A stretch of DNA of 64,000 nucleotides from Candidatus Kapaibacterium sp. Its GTDB lineage: Bacteria > Bacteroidota > Ignavibacteria > Kapaibacteriales > UBA2268. Positions 27,605-36,113 of this stretch are shown here, one piece after another (within the stretch, counting starts at the first letter, position 1; every line of letters starts with the position of its first letter). The stretch is taken from assembly GCA_023957315.1 (NCBI GenBank), contig JAMLHE010000007.1, positions 1 through 64,000 of the forward strand, written 5' to 3'. The position numbers and the translations under genes were made by a program. The notes under the pieces are model-generated. The model did not search any database. It was not told where the DNA came from and saw nothing but the letters and a program-made list of their open reading frames with translations.

Positions 27605-28033
27605 CTATTTGTTTACAGCGACTATTTCACTTTCGGGGAAGAAAAATCCAATTTCGCGTAAAGCATTTTCATCGGAATCGCTTCCATGAATTGCATTTGC
27701 TTCGATTCCTGTCCCAAATCTTGCTCGTATTGTACCGGCTTCAGCTTTCTTTGGGTCTGTAGCTCCGATTAAAGTACGAAATGATTCAACTGCATTATCT
27801 TTTTCCAATGCAAGTGGCACGATTGTTCCGCTTGTCATATAGTCAATTAGTTCGCCGTAAAAGGGTCTTTCTTTGTGAACAGCGTAAAATTCTCCGGCTA
27901 CTTCCGGGCTAATTTTTGTAAGTTTCATACCCAAAATCCTGAATCCTGCTTGTTGTATAGCAGCTATGATTTCGCCACTAACATTTTTAGCGGTTGCATC
28001 AGGTTTGATAATTGCTAAAGTTTTATTCGACAT
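27605..28033 (-). CDS. ndk: nucleoside diphosphate kinase
   Basis: A 142-residue enzyme equilibrating NTP pools by a phospho-His intermediate. The active site reads NAIHGSDS with the catalytic His, and the N-terminus TLAIIKPDA is typical. The start at 28033 was chosen because GGAGG ends 4 bases upstream; an in-frame ATG 12 bases earlier overlaps that site. Family length is matched exactly. Confidence 0.96.
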   Translation of the reverse strand: MSNKTLAIIKPDATAKNVSGEIIAAIQQAGFRILGMKLTKISPEVAGEFYAVHKERPFYGELIDYMTSGTIVPLALEKDNAVESFRTLIGATDPKKAEAGTIRARFGTGIEANAIHGSDSDENALREIGFFFPESEIVAVNK

Positions 28034-28100
28034 TGCATCCTCCATAATTATAATAACACATTAGTTTGTTTTTTATCTCAAAGTCAATTGATTTATTTTC

Positions 28101-28132
28101 AAAAATAAAAGCGATGTTTAGTAACACCGCTT
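28101..28132 (-). terminator. terminator after sucD
   Basis: Positions 28109-28118 pair with 28123-28132 (10 bp with one G-U pair in the minus-strand RNA, 4-base loop). TTTTATTTTT follows on the minus strand. It separates sucD from ndk. Confidence 0.75.
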
Positions 28133-28159
28133 CTAAAATAAGACGATTAATATTCATTT

Positions 28160-29875
28160 CTATTCATTGTTGCTTGCATTATCGTCGCTCGAATCAAACA
28201 CAATCACGTTTTTAGGATTATCGGGAAACTTAACTACTGGCTCCTCAACCGGTTTTGTCTCAACCGGAGGTTTTGCCGTCGTTACTGTGATACCTTTTTT
28301 GCGTCTGCCTCTTCTGCGAGCGATTGCTCTTTCCAAAGGTGTCATATTCGATGTATCAAGGACTTTCTTTGGCTTTTTCGGTGCTTTTTCTTTTGCTTCC
28401 GGAGAGTCAACCGACCCGGTAGCAACTGCTTTAGCAGCAGTCCTTTCATCTTTCGGCGGTCTTCCTGGTTTTCTTTTAGGAGTTCCGTCAGTTGCTACGG
28501 GCGTTGCAGTTTTTGCAACGGCGGCTTCATTTTTAAATGGTCTTCCACGCTTTTTTTTAGGTGCTGCATCTGTTGCTACGGGAGCCACAGCTTTAGCAAC
28601 TGATTCTTCATTTTTCGGCGGTCTTCCTGGTTTTCTTTTAGGAGTTCCGTCAGTTGCTACGGGAGCCACAGTTTTTGCAACGGCGGCTTCATTTTTAAAT
28701 GGTCTTCCCCTCTTTTTTTTAGGAGCAGCATCCGTCGCTACCGGAGCCACAGCTTGTGTAGCGGTAGCCTCCGTCTTGCGTGGTCTGCCTTGTCTTCTTT
28801 TTGGAGCAACTTCAGTCGCTGCGGGAGCCACAGATTTTGCAACGGCGCTTTCACTTTTTGGTGGTCTGCCTTGTCTTCTTTTTGGAGCAGCTTCAGTCGC
28901 TGCGGGAGCCACAGTTTTTGCAACGGCGCTTTCACTTTTTGGTGGTCTGCCTTGTCTTCTTTTTGGAGTTGATGAAACCAATTTCAAAGCATCAAGCACT
29001 GTTTGACCAATTTTTGCTGGTGTTTCAACAACAAATATTCCTGCTGCTTTGAGAGCTTTGATTTTTTCCTCAGCAGTACCTTTTCCACCGGAAATAATGG
29101 CACCTGCATGTCCCATACGTCTTCCGGGAGGTGCCGTTCTACCTGCTATGAAAGCTATTACAGGTTTTTGCACATTTTTCGCAATATATGCTGCAGCATC
29201 TTCTTCCGCCGAACCACCGATTTCGCCAATCATGACGATTGCATGAGTGTTAGGGTCTTCGTTGAAATATTTGATTGCATCAATATGTTGAGTTCCGATA
29301 ATCGGGTCGCCGCCAATTCCAATACAAGTTGATTGACCTAAACCCAAATCGGTTAACTGCTTTACTGCTTCATAAGTCAAAGTGCCGGAGCGAGAAACAA
29401 CACCGATATTACCTTTTTTATGAATAAAACCGGGCATAATACCAATTTTTGCTTCATCAGGCGTGATTACACCCGGGCAATTCGGTCCAATAAGTATTGA
29501 GTTAGAATTGTCCAAGGCATGCTTTACCGGAATCATATCACGAATAGGAATGCCTTCCGTAATACAAATTATAACCTTGATTTTTGCACTAATTGCTTCT
29601 AAAATCGCATCAGCAGCATAAGGTGGCGGAACAAAAATTACCGAAGTATTTGCACCCGTTTTTTTGACTGCTTCACTTACGGAATTGAAAAGTGGCACAG
29701 CGGATTTGAACATAATGTCGCCTTTGCCGCCATACAACATTCCACCTTTGCCCGGAGTTACACCCGCTACAACAGGAGTGCCATACTCAATCATTTGCGA
29801 AGTATGAAAAGTACCTTCCGAACCTGTGATGCCCTGTACGAGCAATTTTGTTTGTTTTCCTACTAAAACACTCAT
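28160..29875 (-). CDS. sucD: succinyl-CoA synthetase alpha subunit fused to AT-hook repeats
   Basis: Residues 1-300 are a complete succinyl-CoA ligase alpha subunit. CoA-binding motifs ([11 protein letters not shown]), [10 protein letters not shown] and [10 protein letters not shown] with the phospho-His at 256 are all present. The normal protein ends near 290-300. Here the frame continues for 271 residues: seven AT-hook-like motifs ([18 protein letters not shown] or KRKPGRPPK) spaced exactly 27 residues apart, starting at 305, 332, 359, 386, 413, 440 and 467. A further basic RRRGRRKKG and an acidic end follow. AT-hooks bind the minor groove of AT-rich DNA, so the enzyme may be nucleoid-associated; that is inference. 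The sucC partner is not in the window. Confidence 0.9.
   Translation of the reverse strand: MSVLVGKQTKLLVQGITGSEGTFHTSQMIEYGTPVVAGVTPGKGGMLYGGKGDIMFKSAVPLFNSVSEAVKKTGANTSVIFVPPPYAADAILEAISAKIKVIICITEGIPIRDMIPVKHALDNSNSILIGPNCPGVITPDEAKIGIMPGFIHKKGNIGVVSRSGTLTYEAVKQLTDLGLGQSTCIGIGGDPIIGTQHIDAIKYFNEDPNTHAIVMIGEIGGSAEEDAAAYIAKNVQKPVIAFIAGRTAPPGRRMGHAGAIISGGKGTAEEKIKALKAAGIFVVETPAKIGQTVLDALKLVSSTPKRRQGRPPKSESAVAKTVAPAATEAAPKRRQGRPPKSESAVAKSVAPAATEVAPKRRQGRPRKTEATATQAVAPVATDAAPKKKRGRPFKNEAAVAKTVAPVATDGTPKRKPGRPPKNEESVAKAVAPVATDAAPKKKRGRPFKNEAAVAKTATPVATDGTPKRKPGRPPKDERTAAKAVATGSVDSPEAKEKAPKKPKKVLDTSNMTPLERAIARRRGRRKKGITVTTAKPPVETKPVEEPVVKFPDNPKNVIVFDSSDDNASNNE
28451..28963. repeat. seven 81-base repeats encoding AT-hooks
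   Basis: Seven in-frame 81-base units (27 codons) encode the AT-hook-like motifs of the sucD gene. Units 4-7 alternate as two types, giving a 162-base higher-order repeat: the stretch at 28451 recurs almost exactly at 28613. Units 1-2 are also nearly identical. This indicates recent duplication or homogenisation. Confidence 0.9.
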
Positions 29876-30003
29876 TAGTCGTTCCTGAATTATTTTTTAA
29901 TTGTATTTCAAATTATTATTTTTTAAATTATTTTAATATTTGCTAAATTATTAATTAACTACGAATGATAATGATAGAAAATATTTTAATAATTTTATTT
30001 TTT

Positions 30004-30363
30004 TCAAAAAGCATTTTCAATATGTGTTATTTCAAATGGGCGAACTGTTGCATCAATACCGACAAAATCCAGCCTGCACTCTCTATCGTTTATTTTATTA
30101 ACATATAAATATCCTTCGGCTGTTTTGCGAATCGTTTTTCGCTTTGATAGTGGTACAGTATCGTAAATTGTACCGTATTCAACTGATGTTCGGGCTTTGA
30201 CTTCTACGAAAACAAGTATTTTGCCAATTTGAGCAACTATATCTATTTCGCCCAATTTCCCAAAATGAAAATTCCTCTTAATTATTGTGTAACCTTTTTC
30301 GGTCAAATAATTAGCCGCAATATCTTCAAATTTTGAGCCGATTGAGCGCGTTGAATCAGTCAT
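30004..30363 (-). CDS. YraN family (UPF0102) putative endonuclease
   Basis: A 119-residue restriction-endonuclease-fold protein. The core GEIDIVAQIGKILVFVEVKARTS carries the family's GEID...EVK catalytic-type signature. The biological role of YraN is unresolved; a Holliday-junction-like nuclease activity has been proposed. The start overlaps the end of purF by 8 bases, so the two are coupled. Confidence 0.88.
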   Translation of the reverse strand: MTDSTRSIGSKFEDIAANYLTEKGYTIIKRNFHFGKLGEIDIVAQIGKILVFVEVKARTSVEYGTIYDTVPLSKRKTIRKTAEGYLYVNKINDRECRLDFVGIDATVRPFEITHIENAF

Positions 30364-31873
30364 TTGTATTTACATCTACTCCATTTTTTTCTATTTCAAT
30401 TGGATAATCACCTGTAAAGCAAGCTGTACAATAATCAATCCCTTCTTCCTGAGGGACAGATTCCATCAATTTCTCTTTCGATAAATAATGAATTGAGTCA
30501 ACACCGATATATTCGCCAATTTTTTCAATCGAATCGTGATGATTTGCAATTAATTCCTCTTCACTTGGGAAATCCATTCCATAAAAGCACGGATGCTTGA
30601 TTGGCGGCGAACTGATTAATAAATGCAATTTTTTGGGATTTGCTTCTCGGACTAATTTAACCAATGCCTTTGAAGTTGTTCCGCGTACTATCGAATCATC
30701 TACGAGCACAACGGTTTTGCCTTCAATAACACCTTTCACCACATTGAATTTCGCTTTTACCCTAAATTCTCTGTTATTTTGCCCCGGGGCGATAAATGTT
30801 CTGCCAATATAGTGACTTCGGATTAATCCCAACTCAAATAAGGTTTCGTTGCCGTTTGCCGAGTTAACTCTCGAAAAACCGATAGTTGCGGTATTTGCAC
30901 TGTCAGGCACTGGAACTGCTCTGATTTTATCATCTTTATCGACGATTGGCATTTCTTCACCCAATTTTTTACCAAGTTTTCGGCGAACCTTATCTACACT
31001 ATGCCCAAAAATTTTGCTGTCCGGACGCGAAAAATAAATATATTCGAATATGCAATGGTGGGCGATAGGTGTTTCGTCAACGATTTTAAAAGATTTAATT
31101 TCGCCGGTTTTTAAAGTGTCTTGGTCAATTTGAATAATCTCATTGTGATGGACGCTTCGGATATATTCGGCACTTATAATATCGAATGCTGCAGTTTCGG
31201 AGGCAACTATATATGCCCAACCGTGCTCGGTTTTTAATCTTCCGATGCTAAGAGGGCGAACACCATGTGGGTCACGAGCTGCAATTAGTGTATCATCGGT
31301 CAACATTGTCAATGAATAAGCACCGTGAGCAGTTTGGAGTGCATCTCTGACTTTTTCGATTCGGGTTTCTTTTTTACTTTTGGCGATTAAATGCAAAAAC
31401 AATTCGGAATCTGTTGTAGTTTGGAAAATCGAACCTTCCTGAATCAATTTATTTCGTAATGTCTTTGTATTGGTCAAATTGCCATTGTGAGCCAAAGCAA
31501 AAATCCCGTCATTATAAATCATGCTAAAAGGCTGAATATTATTTGCCGATGATGAGCCTGTCGTCGAGTAACGATTATGCCCGATAGCCATATCGCCTTT
31601 TAGAGTTTGGGTCAAAACATTAGGCTCGGAAAAAACATCTAACACCAAGCCCGGACCACGTTTTGCAGCAAATCTCTTTTTGTTTTTTTTCTCATCATGG
31701 TAAATACTTATTATTCCGGCTGCTTCTTGCCCGCGATGTTGCAAAGCATGAAGAGCATAATAGGTCATGATTGATGCTTGGGGATGCCCGTAAACTCCTA
31801 CAATTGCACAATTTGGACGAGCTTTGTCTAATTCGGAAACTAAGATAGATTTATTATTTGGATGTTGCTTCAT
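30356..31873 (-). CDS. purF: amidophosphoribosyltransferase
   Basis: A 505-residue enzyme for the first step of purine synthesis: PRPP plus glutamine to phosphoribosylamine. The Ntn glutaminase starts at CAIVGVYGH, preceded by about 23 residues that would be removed as a propeptide to expose the catalytic Cys. The PRPP site VVLVDDSIVRGTTS is intact. The C-terminal CTACFTGDYP is typical of the Fe-S-containing type. It is first in a two-gene unit with yraN. Confidence 0.95.
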   Translation of the reverse strand: MKQHPNNKSILVSELDKARPNCAIVGVYGHPQASIMTYYALHALQHRGQEAAGIISIYHDEKKNKKRFAAKRGPGLVLDVFSEPNVLTQTLKGDMAIGHNRYSTTGSSSANNIQPFSMIYNDGIFALAHNGNLTNTKTLRNKLIQEGSIFQTTTDSELFLHLIAKSKKETRIEKVRDALQTAHGAYSLTMLTDDTLIAARDPHGVRPLSIGRLKTEHGWAYIVASETAAFDIISAEYIRSVHHNEIIQIDQDTLKTGEIKSFKIVDETPIAHHCIFEYIYFSRPDSKIFGHSVDKVRRKLGKKLGEEMPIVDKDDKIRAVPVPDSANTATIGFSRVNSANGNETLFELGLIRSHYIGRTFIAPGQNNREFRVKAKFNVVKGVIEGKTVVLVDDSIVRGTTSKALVKLVREANPKKLHLLISSPPIKHPCFYGMDFPSEEELIANHHDSIEKIGEYIGVDSIHYLSKEKLMESVPQEEGIDYCTACFTGDYPIEIEKNGVDVNTND

Positions 31874-31962
31874 TTTAAAATGTGTTTCTCATATACTCAA
31901 ATTACAAAAATACGGATTTATTCTTTTTTCTTCCGAAAGTGGAAAACTTTTTGAGTTTAGTT

Positions 31963-32430
31963 TCAATTGTCTCGAAAATAATATTCGCTTAAGTCATCAA
32001 ATTTTATGTTTGTTATTATCCAATCGTGCTTTGGTGAACGATAAAAAGTGAATATCCATCGCACAGGATAATTTGAATGTATGCCTAAATAGTTCAATCT
32101 GATGTAAGAATTACTTACTAAGTCTGCATATACAGGCTCGTAGCTGTATATTTTACCATATAATCCGATTGCTCTTCTGGTTTGGACAACTAAGTTATTC
32201 AAATCCTCTTTTTGGTTCATTATCGGACTATTTTGCAACAATTCCTCGTATGCCTTATTTAAGTCTTCTGATTTCAATGTTTCAAAAAAATTTCCGACTC
32301 GGTTTTTCAGGCTCGTTGGGACTTCGTCAAAACCTTGTCCTTGAGTATTAGAAGCAGAGTGTTGCAATCCGCCGTCTTGGGCAAACATTACAAAGCTCAT
32401 CAAAAAAAACATAGCTAACAGTATTTTCAT
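31963..32430 (-). CDS. small exported protein, unknown
   Basis: A 155-residue protein with a signal peptide (residues 1-17, ending FAQ). The mature part has a helical N-terminal half (SLKNRVGNFFETL) and a beta-rich end (RWIFTFYRSPKHDWIITNIKFDD), resembling small NTF2-like or DUF3887-type periplasmic proteins; this is a guess from pattern. It is a single gene. Confidence 0.5.
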   Translation of the reverse strand: MKILLAMFFLMSFVMFAQDGGLQHSASNTQGQGFDEVPTSLKNRVGNFFETLKSEDLNKAYEELLQNSPIMNQKEDLNNLVVQTRRAIGLYGKIYSYEPVYADLVSNSYIRLNYLGIHSNYPVRWIFTFYRSPKHDWIITNIKFDDLSEYYFRDN

Positions 32431-32495
32431 TTTATTCTTTTGTCGTTATTTCAAATCTAAAATTACAAAAAATATTGGAAAAAAAAATGCTTTGT

Positions 32496-33314
32496 TTAAT
32501 TTAACTTTACGATTTTTTTCACATGTTGCAATTCTTTACGGTTTAAATGTCTATAGGTTCCTCTTGGCAACCCCGATACGTTTATCCCTGCAAATGTCTT
32601 CCTGTCAAGTTGTTTGACTTCATACTCGAAAGTTTCAAATATCCGTCTTACTTCGTGATTTTTCCCTTCGCGTAATGTAATCGTAACTTTCGATTTATCA
32701 TAAGTATGGATGAATAATTCGCATGGTTGTGTCATTTCGCCGTTTTCGAGTTCTACGCCCTGCGAAATTGCTTTTGCGTCTTCGGTCTTAAGTACTTGGT
32801 CTAATTTCACATCATAAACGCGCTCAATTTCATAAGATGGATGAGTCAGCCTATGAGCAAGTTCGCCATCGTTAGTCAGCAAAAGCACTCCTGTTGTATT
32901 ACGGTCTAATCGCCCTACAGGATAAATTCTTGCATGTTTTTTGACTATATCAAGAACGGTTTTTCTACCTAATTCATCGTCGGTGGTAGTTATCACATTT
33001 TTGGGTTTATTCAGTACAATGTAAATGGGCATAGTCTTTTCCTTCACGGGGTCGCCATGCACAGTTACAAAGTCTGTTTTGTTCACTTTCGTGCCGGGTT
33101 GGTCAACCACTATACCGTTTACTTTTACGGCACCATCCAGAATCAATTCATCGGCTTTTCGACGCGAAGTTATTCCGGCGTCGGCGATAAATTTGTTCAA
33201 CCTGATATCAACATCAAGCTCACTTTCGCCTTTTTTCTTTGGGCGAGTGCTCTTTGCTTTTGTCGTAGTTTTGTTCGAGCTGACAATTTCTCTTTTTTTC
33301 GTCACAGTTTTCAT
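32496..33314 (-). CDS. RsuA/RluB-family pseudouridine synthase
   Basis: A 272-residue protein. A basic, Lys-rich tail (residues 1-30) precedes an S4 RNA-binding domain (RLNKFIADAGITSRRKAD) and the pseudouridine synthase core. The catalytic Asp is in GRLDRNTTGVLLLTNDG. It modifies a uridine in rRNA; RluB-like large-subunit modification is the likeliest. It lies 13 bases after the EamA transporter gene. Confidence 0.9.
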   Translation of the reverse strand: MKTVTKKREIVSSNKTTTKAKSTRPKKKGESELDVDIRLNKFIADAGITSRRKADELILDGAVKVNGIVVDQPGTKVNKTDFVTVHGDPVKEKTMPIYIVLNKPKNVITTTDDELGRKTVLDIVKKHARIYPVGRLDRNTTGVLLLTNDGELAHRLTHPSYEIERVYDVKLDQVLKTEDAKAISQGVELENGEMTQPCELFIHTYDKSKVTITLREGKNHEVRRIFETFEYEVKQLDRKTFAGINVSGLPRGTYRHLNRKELQHVKKIVKLN

Positions 33315-33327
33315 TTTTTCAATCCGT

Positions 33328-34242
33328 TTAAGTCAGAAACAACATGGCAACACCGATTACTGAAACCGATGCTCCTATTAATGCTCTTGCATTTATTTTT
33401 TCTTTGTAAAATATGTAAGTTACGGGTAATATCATAATTGGTACAGTTGACATTAGTGTTGCGGCGATTCCTACCTGAGTGTTTGTCAATGCTACAAAAC
33501 TCAGCGTTATGCCTAAGTATGGTCCAATCACCGAACCAAGTGCTACGAGTCCAAATGTCTTTTTATCTCTTTTGTATAATTTTACCGGATTTTTGTATCT
33601 GCCTATAAAAAATGCTGCCGGTAACAAAAATACTACAGACGATGCAATACGGACAAAAGTGGCTGTGATGCTATGAATATCTCCATCAGAATATGCCATT
33701 TTTGCAAGTATCAACCCAATGCCTTGCCCTGCGGCACCTAATAATGCGTACATCAGTCCTTTGGCAGTCATCTGAAATTGTCGGTTGCCTGTGCTTGGTC
33801 TGCGGTCAATTATGACAATAAAAATCCCGCTGAGAGTTACTAAAATTCCAATTATTGCATAAAAGGACATCACTTCGCCGAGTACGAAATATGCCAGAAT
33901 GCCGGCGATAGCGGGATTGACAGAATAAATTAGCATTGTCATCCGAGGTCCAATCGCACTGAATGATTTGAATAGAAAAGAATCTCCAACCACCAACCCA
34001 ACTATACCGCTTAATGTCAACATCAGAAGTTGGTAACTCGTAACTGAGTAACTCAGCCCAAAAATCAAAATGGTAATAGCTAACAAGATTGTTGCTAACG
34101 CCATTCTGTCAACGTTAAGTTGGATGGGACCTAATTTAATGGTTGCAGCCGTGAATACTATAGACGCATTAGACCATAGTAAAGCTGCTGTAAGTGCCGA
34201 AATTTCCCCTATAAACAAATTATGTCCCAAAGTAAAATGCAA
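33328..34242 (-). CDS. EamA/DMT-family transporter
   Basis: A 304-residue integral membrane protein with about ten hydrophobic helices in two tandem EamA repeats (around residues 10-145 and 165-303). Such transporters export or import small metabolites; the substrate cannot be predicted. It lies 27 bases after the asparagine-synthetase-like gene in the same transcript direction. Confidence 0.85.
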   Translation of the reverse strand: MHFTLGHNLFIGEISALTAALLWSNASIVFTAATIKLGPIQLNVDRMALATILLAITILIFGLSYSVTSYQLLMLTLSGIVGLVVGDSFLFKSFSAIGPRMTMLIYSVNPAIAGILAYFVLGEVMSFYAIIGILVTLSGIFIVIIDRRPSTGNRQFQMTAKGLMYALLGAAGQGIGLILAKMAYSDGDIHSITATFVRIASSVVFLLPAAFFIGRYKNPVKLYKRDKKTFGLVALGSVIGPYLGITLSFVALTNTQVGIAATLMSTVPIMILPVTYIFYKEKINARALIGASVSVIGVAMLFLT

Positions 34243-34269
34243 AAATACGAAACATTTAATGAAATTTGC

Positions 34270-35988
34270 TTAACTCTTTTTGGGACTTTCGATTGAACGT
34301 CGGAAAATTTCGAATGTCAATAGTGAATCCAAATCATTGCATGATTTAGGATTTGCCAAATTTGCATTGTTGACTATATTTTGCACAATATCCTTGTCGT
34401 AATAGCCACTTGAGAGTGTTTCTGAGGAATTGAGATAATCGCGAATTTCACTCCCAAATAACCTGAACATCTCCACAGCATAATCTCTGCGATATTTACT
34501 CTTGGTGAGTTTTATATAGAGCCTGGAAGTAAGAGTGCCAAAATTGAAAGGAATTACGTGCGACCCTTTGATTAAATTTATCTCAGCGAGTTGAGGATAA
34601 GTTTGTTTAATTGTTTCTTTATAAAATTTTCCATTCGATTTACGATTGAAGTCTAATTCAACCAAAGCTCGGTTCATTATGGGTTGGTTGAATGGACTTA
34701 AGCTGATAGAGCTATTATCAGCCCGACTTTGTTTTCCGGAAATATTGTTGCCGATTTTGTAATCAATTGCGAAACTATCTAATCGTTTTTCTAAATTTTG
34801 AACTTGGTTCAAAGCATATAAATTAATAATTTCATCTGCTTTTTCGAGAGATATGCTTTTTATTTTTTGTTTGAGAGCTTTATCAAAAAAACGAGGTCTT
34901 GGTGATTTCAATAGTTCATATAGTCTGAATTTATCAATTTTTCCCAATCCATATTTAGATGAATAATATATTGCCGAAAAGTCAGAATGCCGCCCGATTT
35001 CTGCCCAACCGGCATCTATTTGAATCAGCCCTGATTTGTAAATATTGTCACTCAGACGCATGAATAGATATTCCGAAGCGACAGAATTGCTTTTATTGCC
35101 CTCTACATAATTGATAATATCATCAAAAGTAAAAGGATAGCTTTCCAAATCGTCACTATCTAAAATCGAGTGTTCAATACCCACTAATTTACAAATTTTT
35201 GCGGCTGTAATATTGTCGGGGTGGTCGGCAAATCCTATGCTGACTGCCTTCAAATCCGATTTGGCGGGCTTCATCAACGAAAGTAGAAATCTCGAATCTA
35301 ATCCGCCGGACATTGATATTGCTGACTGAAAATCATCAATTTCCGGAAATGAAAGTTGAATAATCTCATTTTTGATTTCTTCTTCAGTTTTTGGATATTC
35401 ACTGGGGGCTTGTAATTTGGAGCGTTCCCGAATTAGCCCCTTTTCAGTCAATTTCAGCTGCAACATCTCAGCACCGCAATACCTTGTGATGCCGTGAGCA
35501 TAAGATTCTTTGTCAAGCTGCACTTTAAGCAAAAATCCGGTTGCTAACCAATTTTGATTAAGTTTGAACCCACCGACAATATCAGCAATAAATCTCGCTT
35601 CGGTACTTATTATGCTGTACCCGTCGCCGGCGTATTCATAGAATTCACGAAAGCCCAGAATATCATTAGCTACAGTTAGCGTGTTGTTGCCTCTGGTGCA
35701 AAAAATAAAATGCCCCTCAAAAGAACTCGCTTTTGAAGGGTTTTGTGCGACTTCATCGAGATTTTCATTTCTGACTAATATATACTTGTCTTTTATTTTT
35801 TGTAGGGGCACTCCGCATACAGCTATGTCCGATTCGGAATTTCGTCTGTAAGCAAAAGTTTCTTTAAGTCCGCCACCTGCGAGCAGGTAATCAGGCGAAG
35901 AGATAATCACTTTATCTCCAAATCTATTGGCGGCAAGCTCCCGAATGGATTCAGGAATATGTCCGAACACTGCAAAAATAAAAGTCAA
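34270..35988 (-). CDS. asparagine-synthetase-like protein lacking the glutaminase Cys
   Basis: A 572-residue protein with an N-terminal region of glutaminase-like fold (FEGHFIFC, GFREFYEYAGDGYSIISTEARF). The synthetase domain carries the PP-loop SGGLDS (227-232), so it should adenylate a carboxylate. The residue after the start is Thr, not the Cys2 used by glutamine-dependent enzymes, so it probably uses ammonia or an internal amine, as in lasso-peptide cyclases, beta-lactam synthetase or sugar amidotransferases. The TTG start is 2 bases after a 20-codon ORF. Substrate unknown; a flippase gene lies divergently. Confidence 0.75.
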   Translation of the reverse strand: MTFIFAVFGHIPESIRELAANRFGDKVIISSPDYLLAGGGLKETFAYRRNSESDIAVCGVPLQKIKDKYILVRNENLDEVAQNPSKASSFEGHFIFCTRGNNTLTVANDILGFREFYEYAGDGYSIISTEARFIADIVGGFKLNQNWLATGFLLKVQLDKESYAHGITRYCGAEMLQLKLTEKGLIRERSKLQAPSEYPKTEEEIKNEIIQLSFPEIDDFQSAISMSGGLDSRFLLSLMKPAKSDLKAVSIGFADHPDNITAAKICKLVGIEHSILDSDDLESYPFTFDDIINYVEGNKSNSVASEYLFMRLSDNIYKSGLIQIDAGWAEIGRHSDFSAIYYSSKYGLGKIDKFRLYELLKSPRPRFFDKALKQKIKSISLEKADEIINLYALNQVQNLEKRLDSFAIDYKIGNNISGKQSRADNSSISLSPFNQPIMNRALVELDFNRKSNGKFYKETIKQTYPQLAEINLIKGSHVIPFNFGTLTSRLYIKLTKSKYRRDYAVEMFRLFGSEIRDYLNSSETLSSGYYDKDIVQNIVNNANLANPKSCNDLDSLLTFEIFRRSIESPKKS

Positions 35989-35990
35989 GG

Positions 35991-36053
35991 CTACCCACCC
36001 TCCCTGCCATTAGTCAGTATTTCTTGTGGGCTATACTTTTTTTCGTTACCCAT
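35991..36053 (-). CDS. 20-residue ORF coupled to the asparagine-synthetase-like gene
   Basis: ATG at 36053 is preceded by GGAGGTGA (36067-36060), nearly the ideal anti-SD complement, 9 bases from GGAGG to ATG. It encodes MGNEKKYSPQEILTNGREGG and stops 2 bases before the TTG of the downstream synthetase-like gene. The gene's own GGGAGGG site lies inside it. It may be a leader peptide for translational coupling or, more speculatively, a small peptide substrate. No family recognised. Confidence 0.5.
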   Translation of the reverse strand: MGNEKKYSPQEILTNGREGG

Positions 36054-36113
36054 TAAGCATCACCTCCAAAATTTATACTTATTGTTAGACAGATAATTCT
36101 TAAATTGCAAAGT

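Noticed and set aside
28167-29006. Plus-strand ORF of 279 codons
   Set aside because: It is the mirror of the AT-hook repeats in sucD; its length comes from repetitive sequence.
34270-36053. Complete lasso-peptide cluster
   Set aside because: No PqqD-like recognition protein or transglutaminase-like protease is nearby, and the 20-residue ORF does not match the usual precursor pattern.
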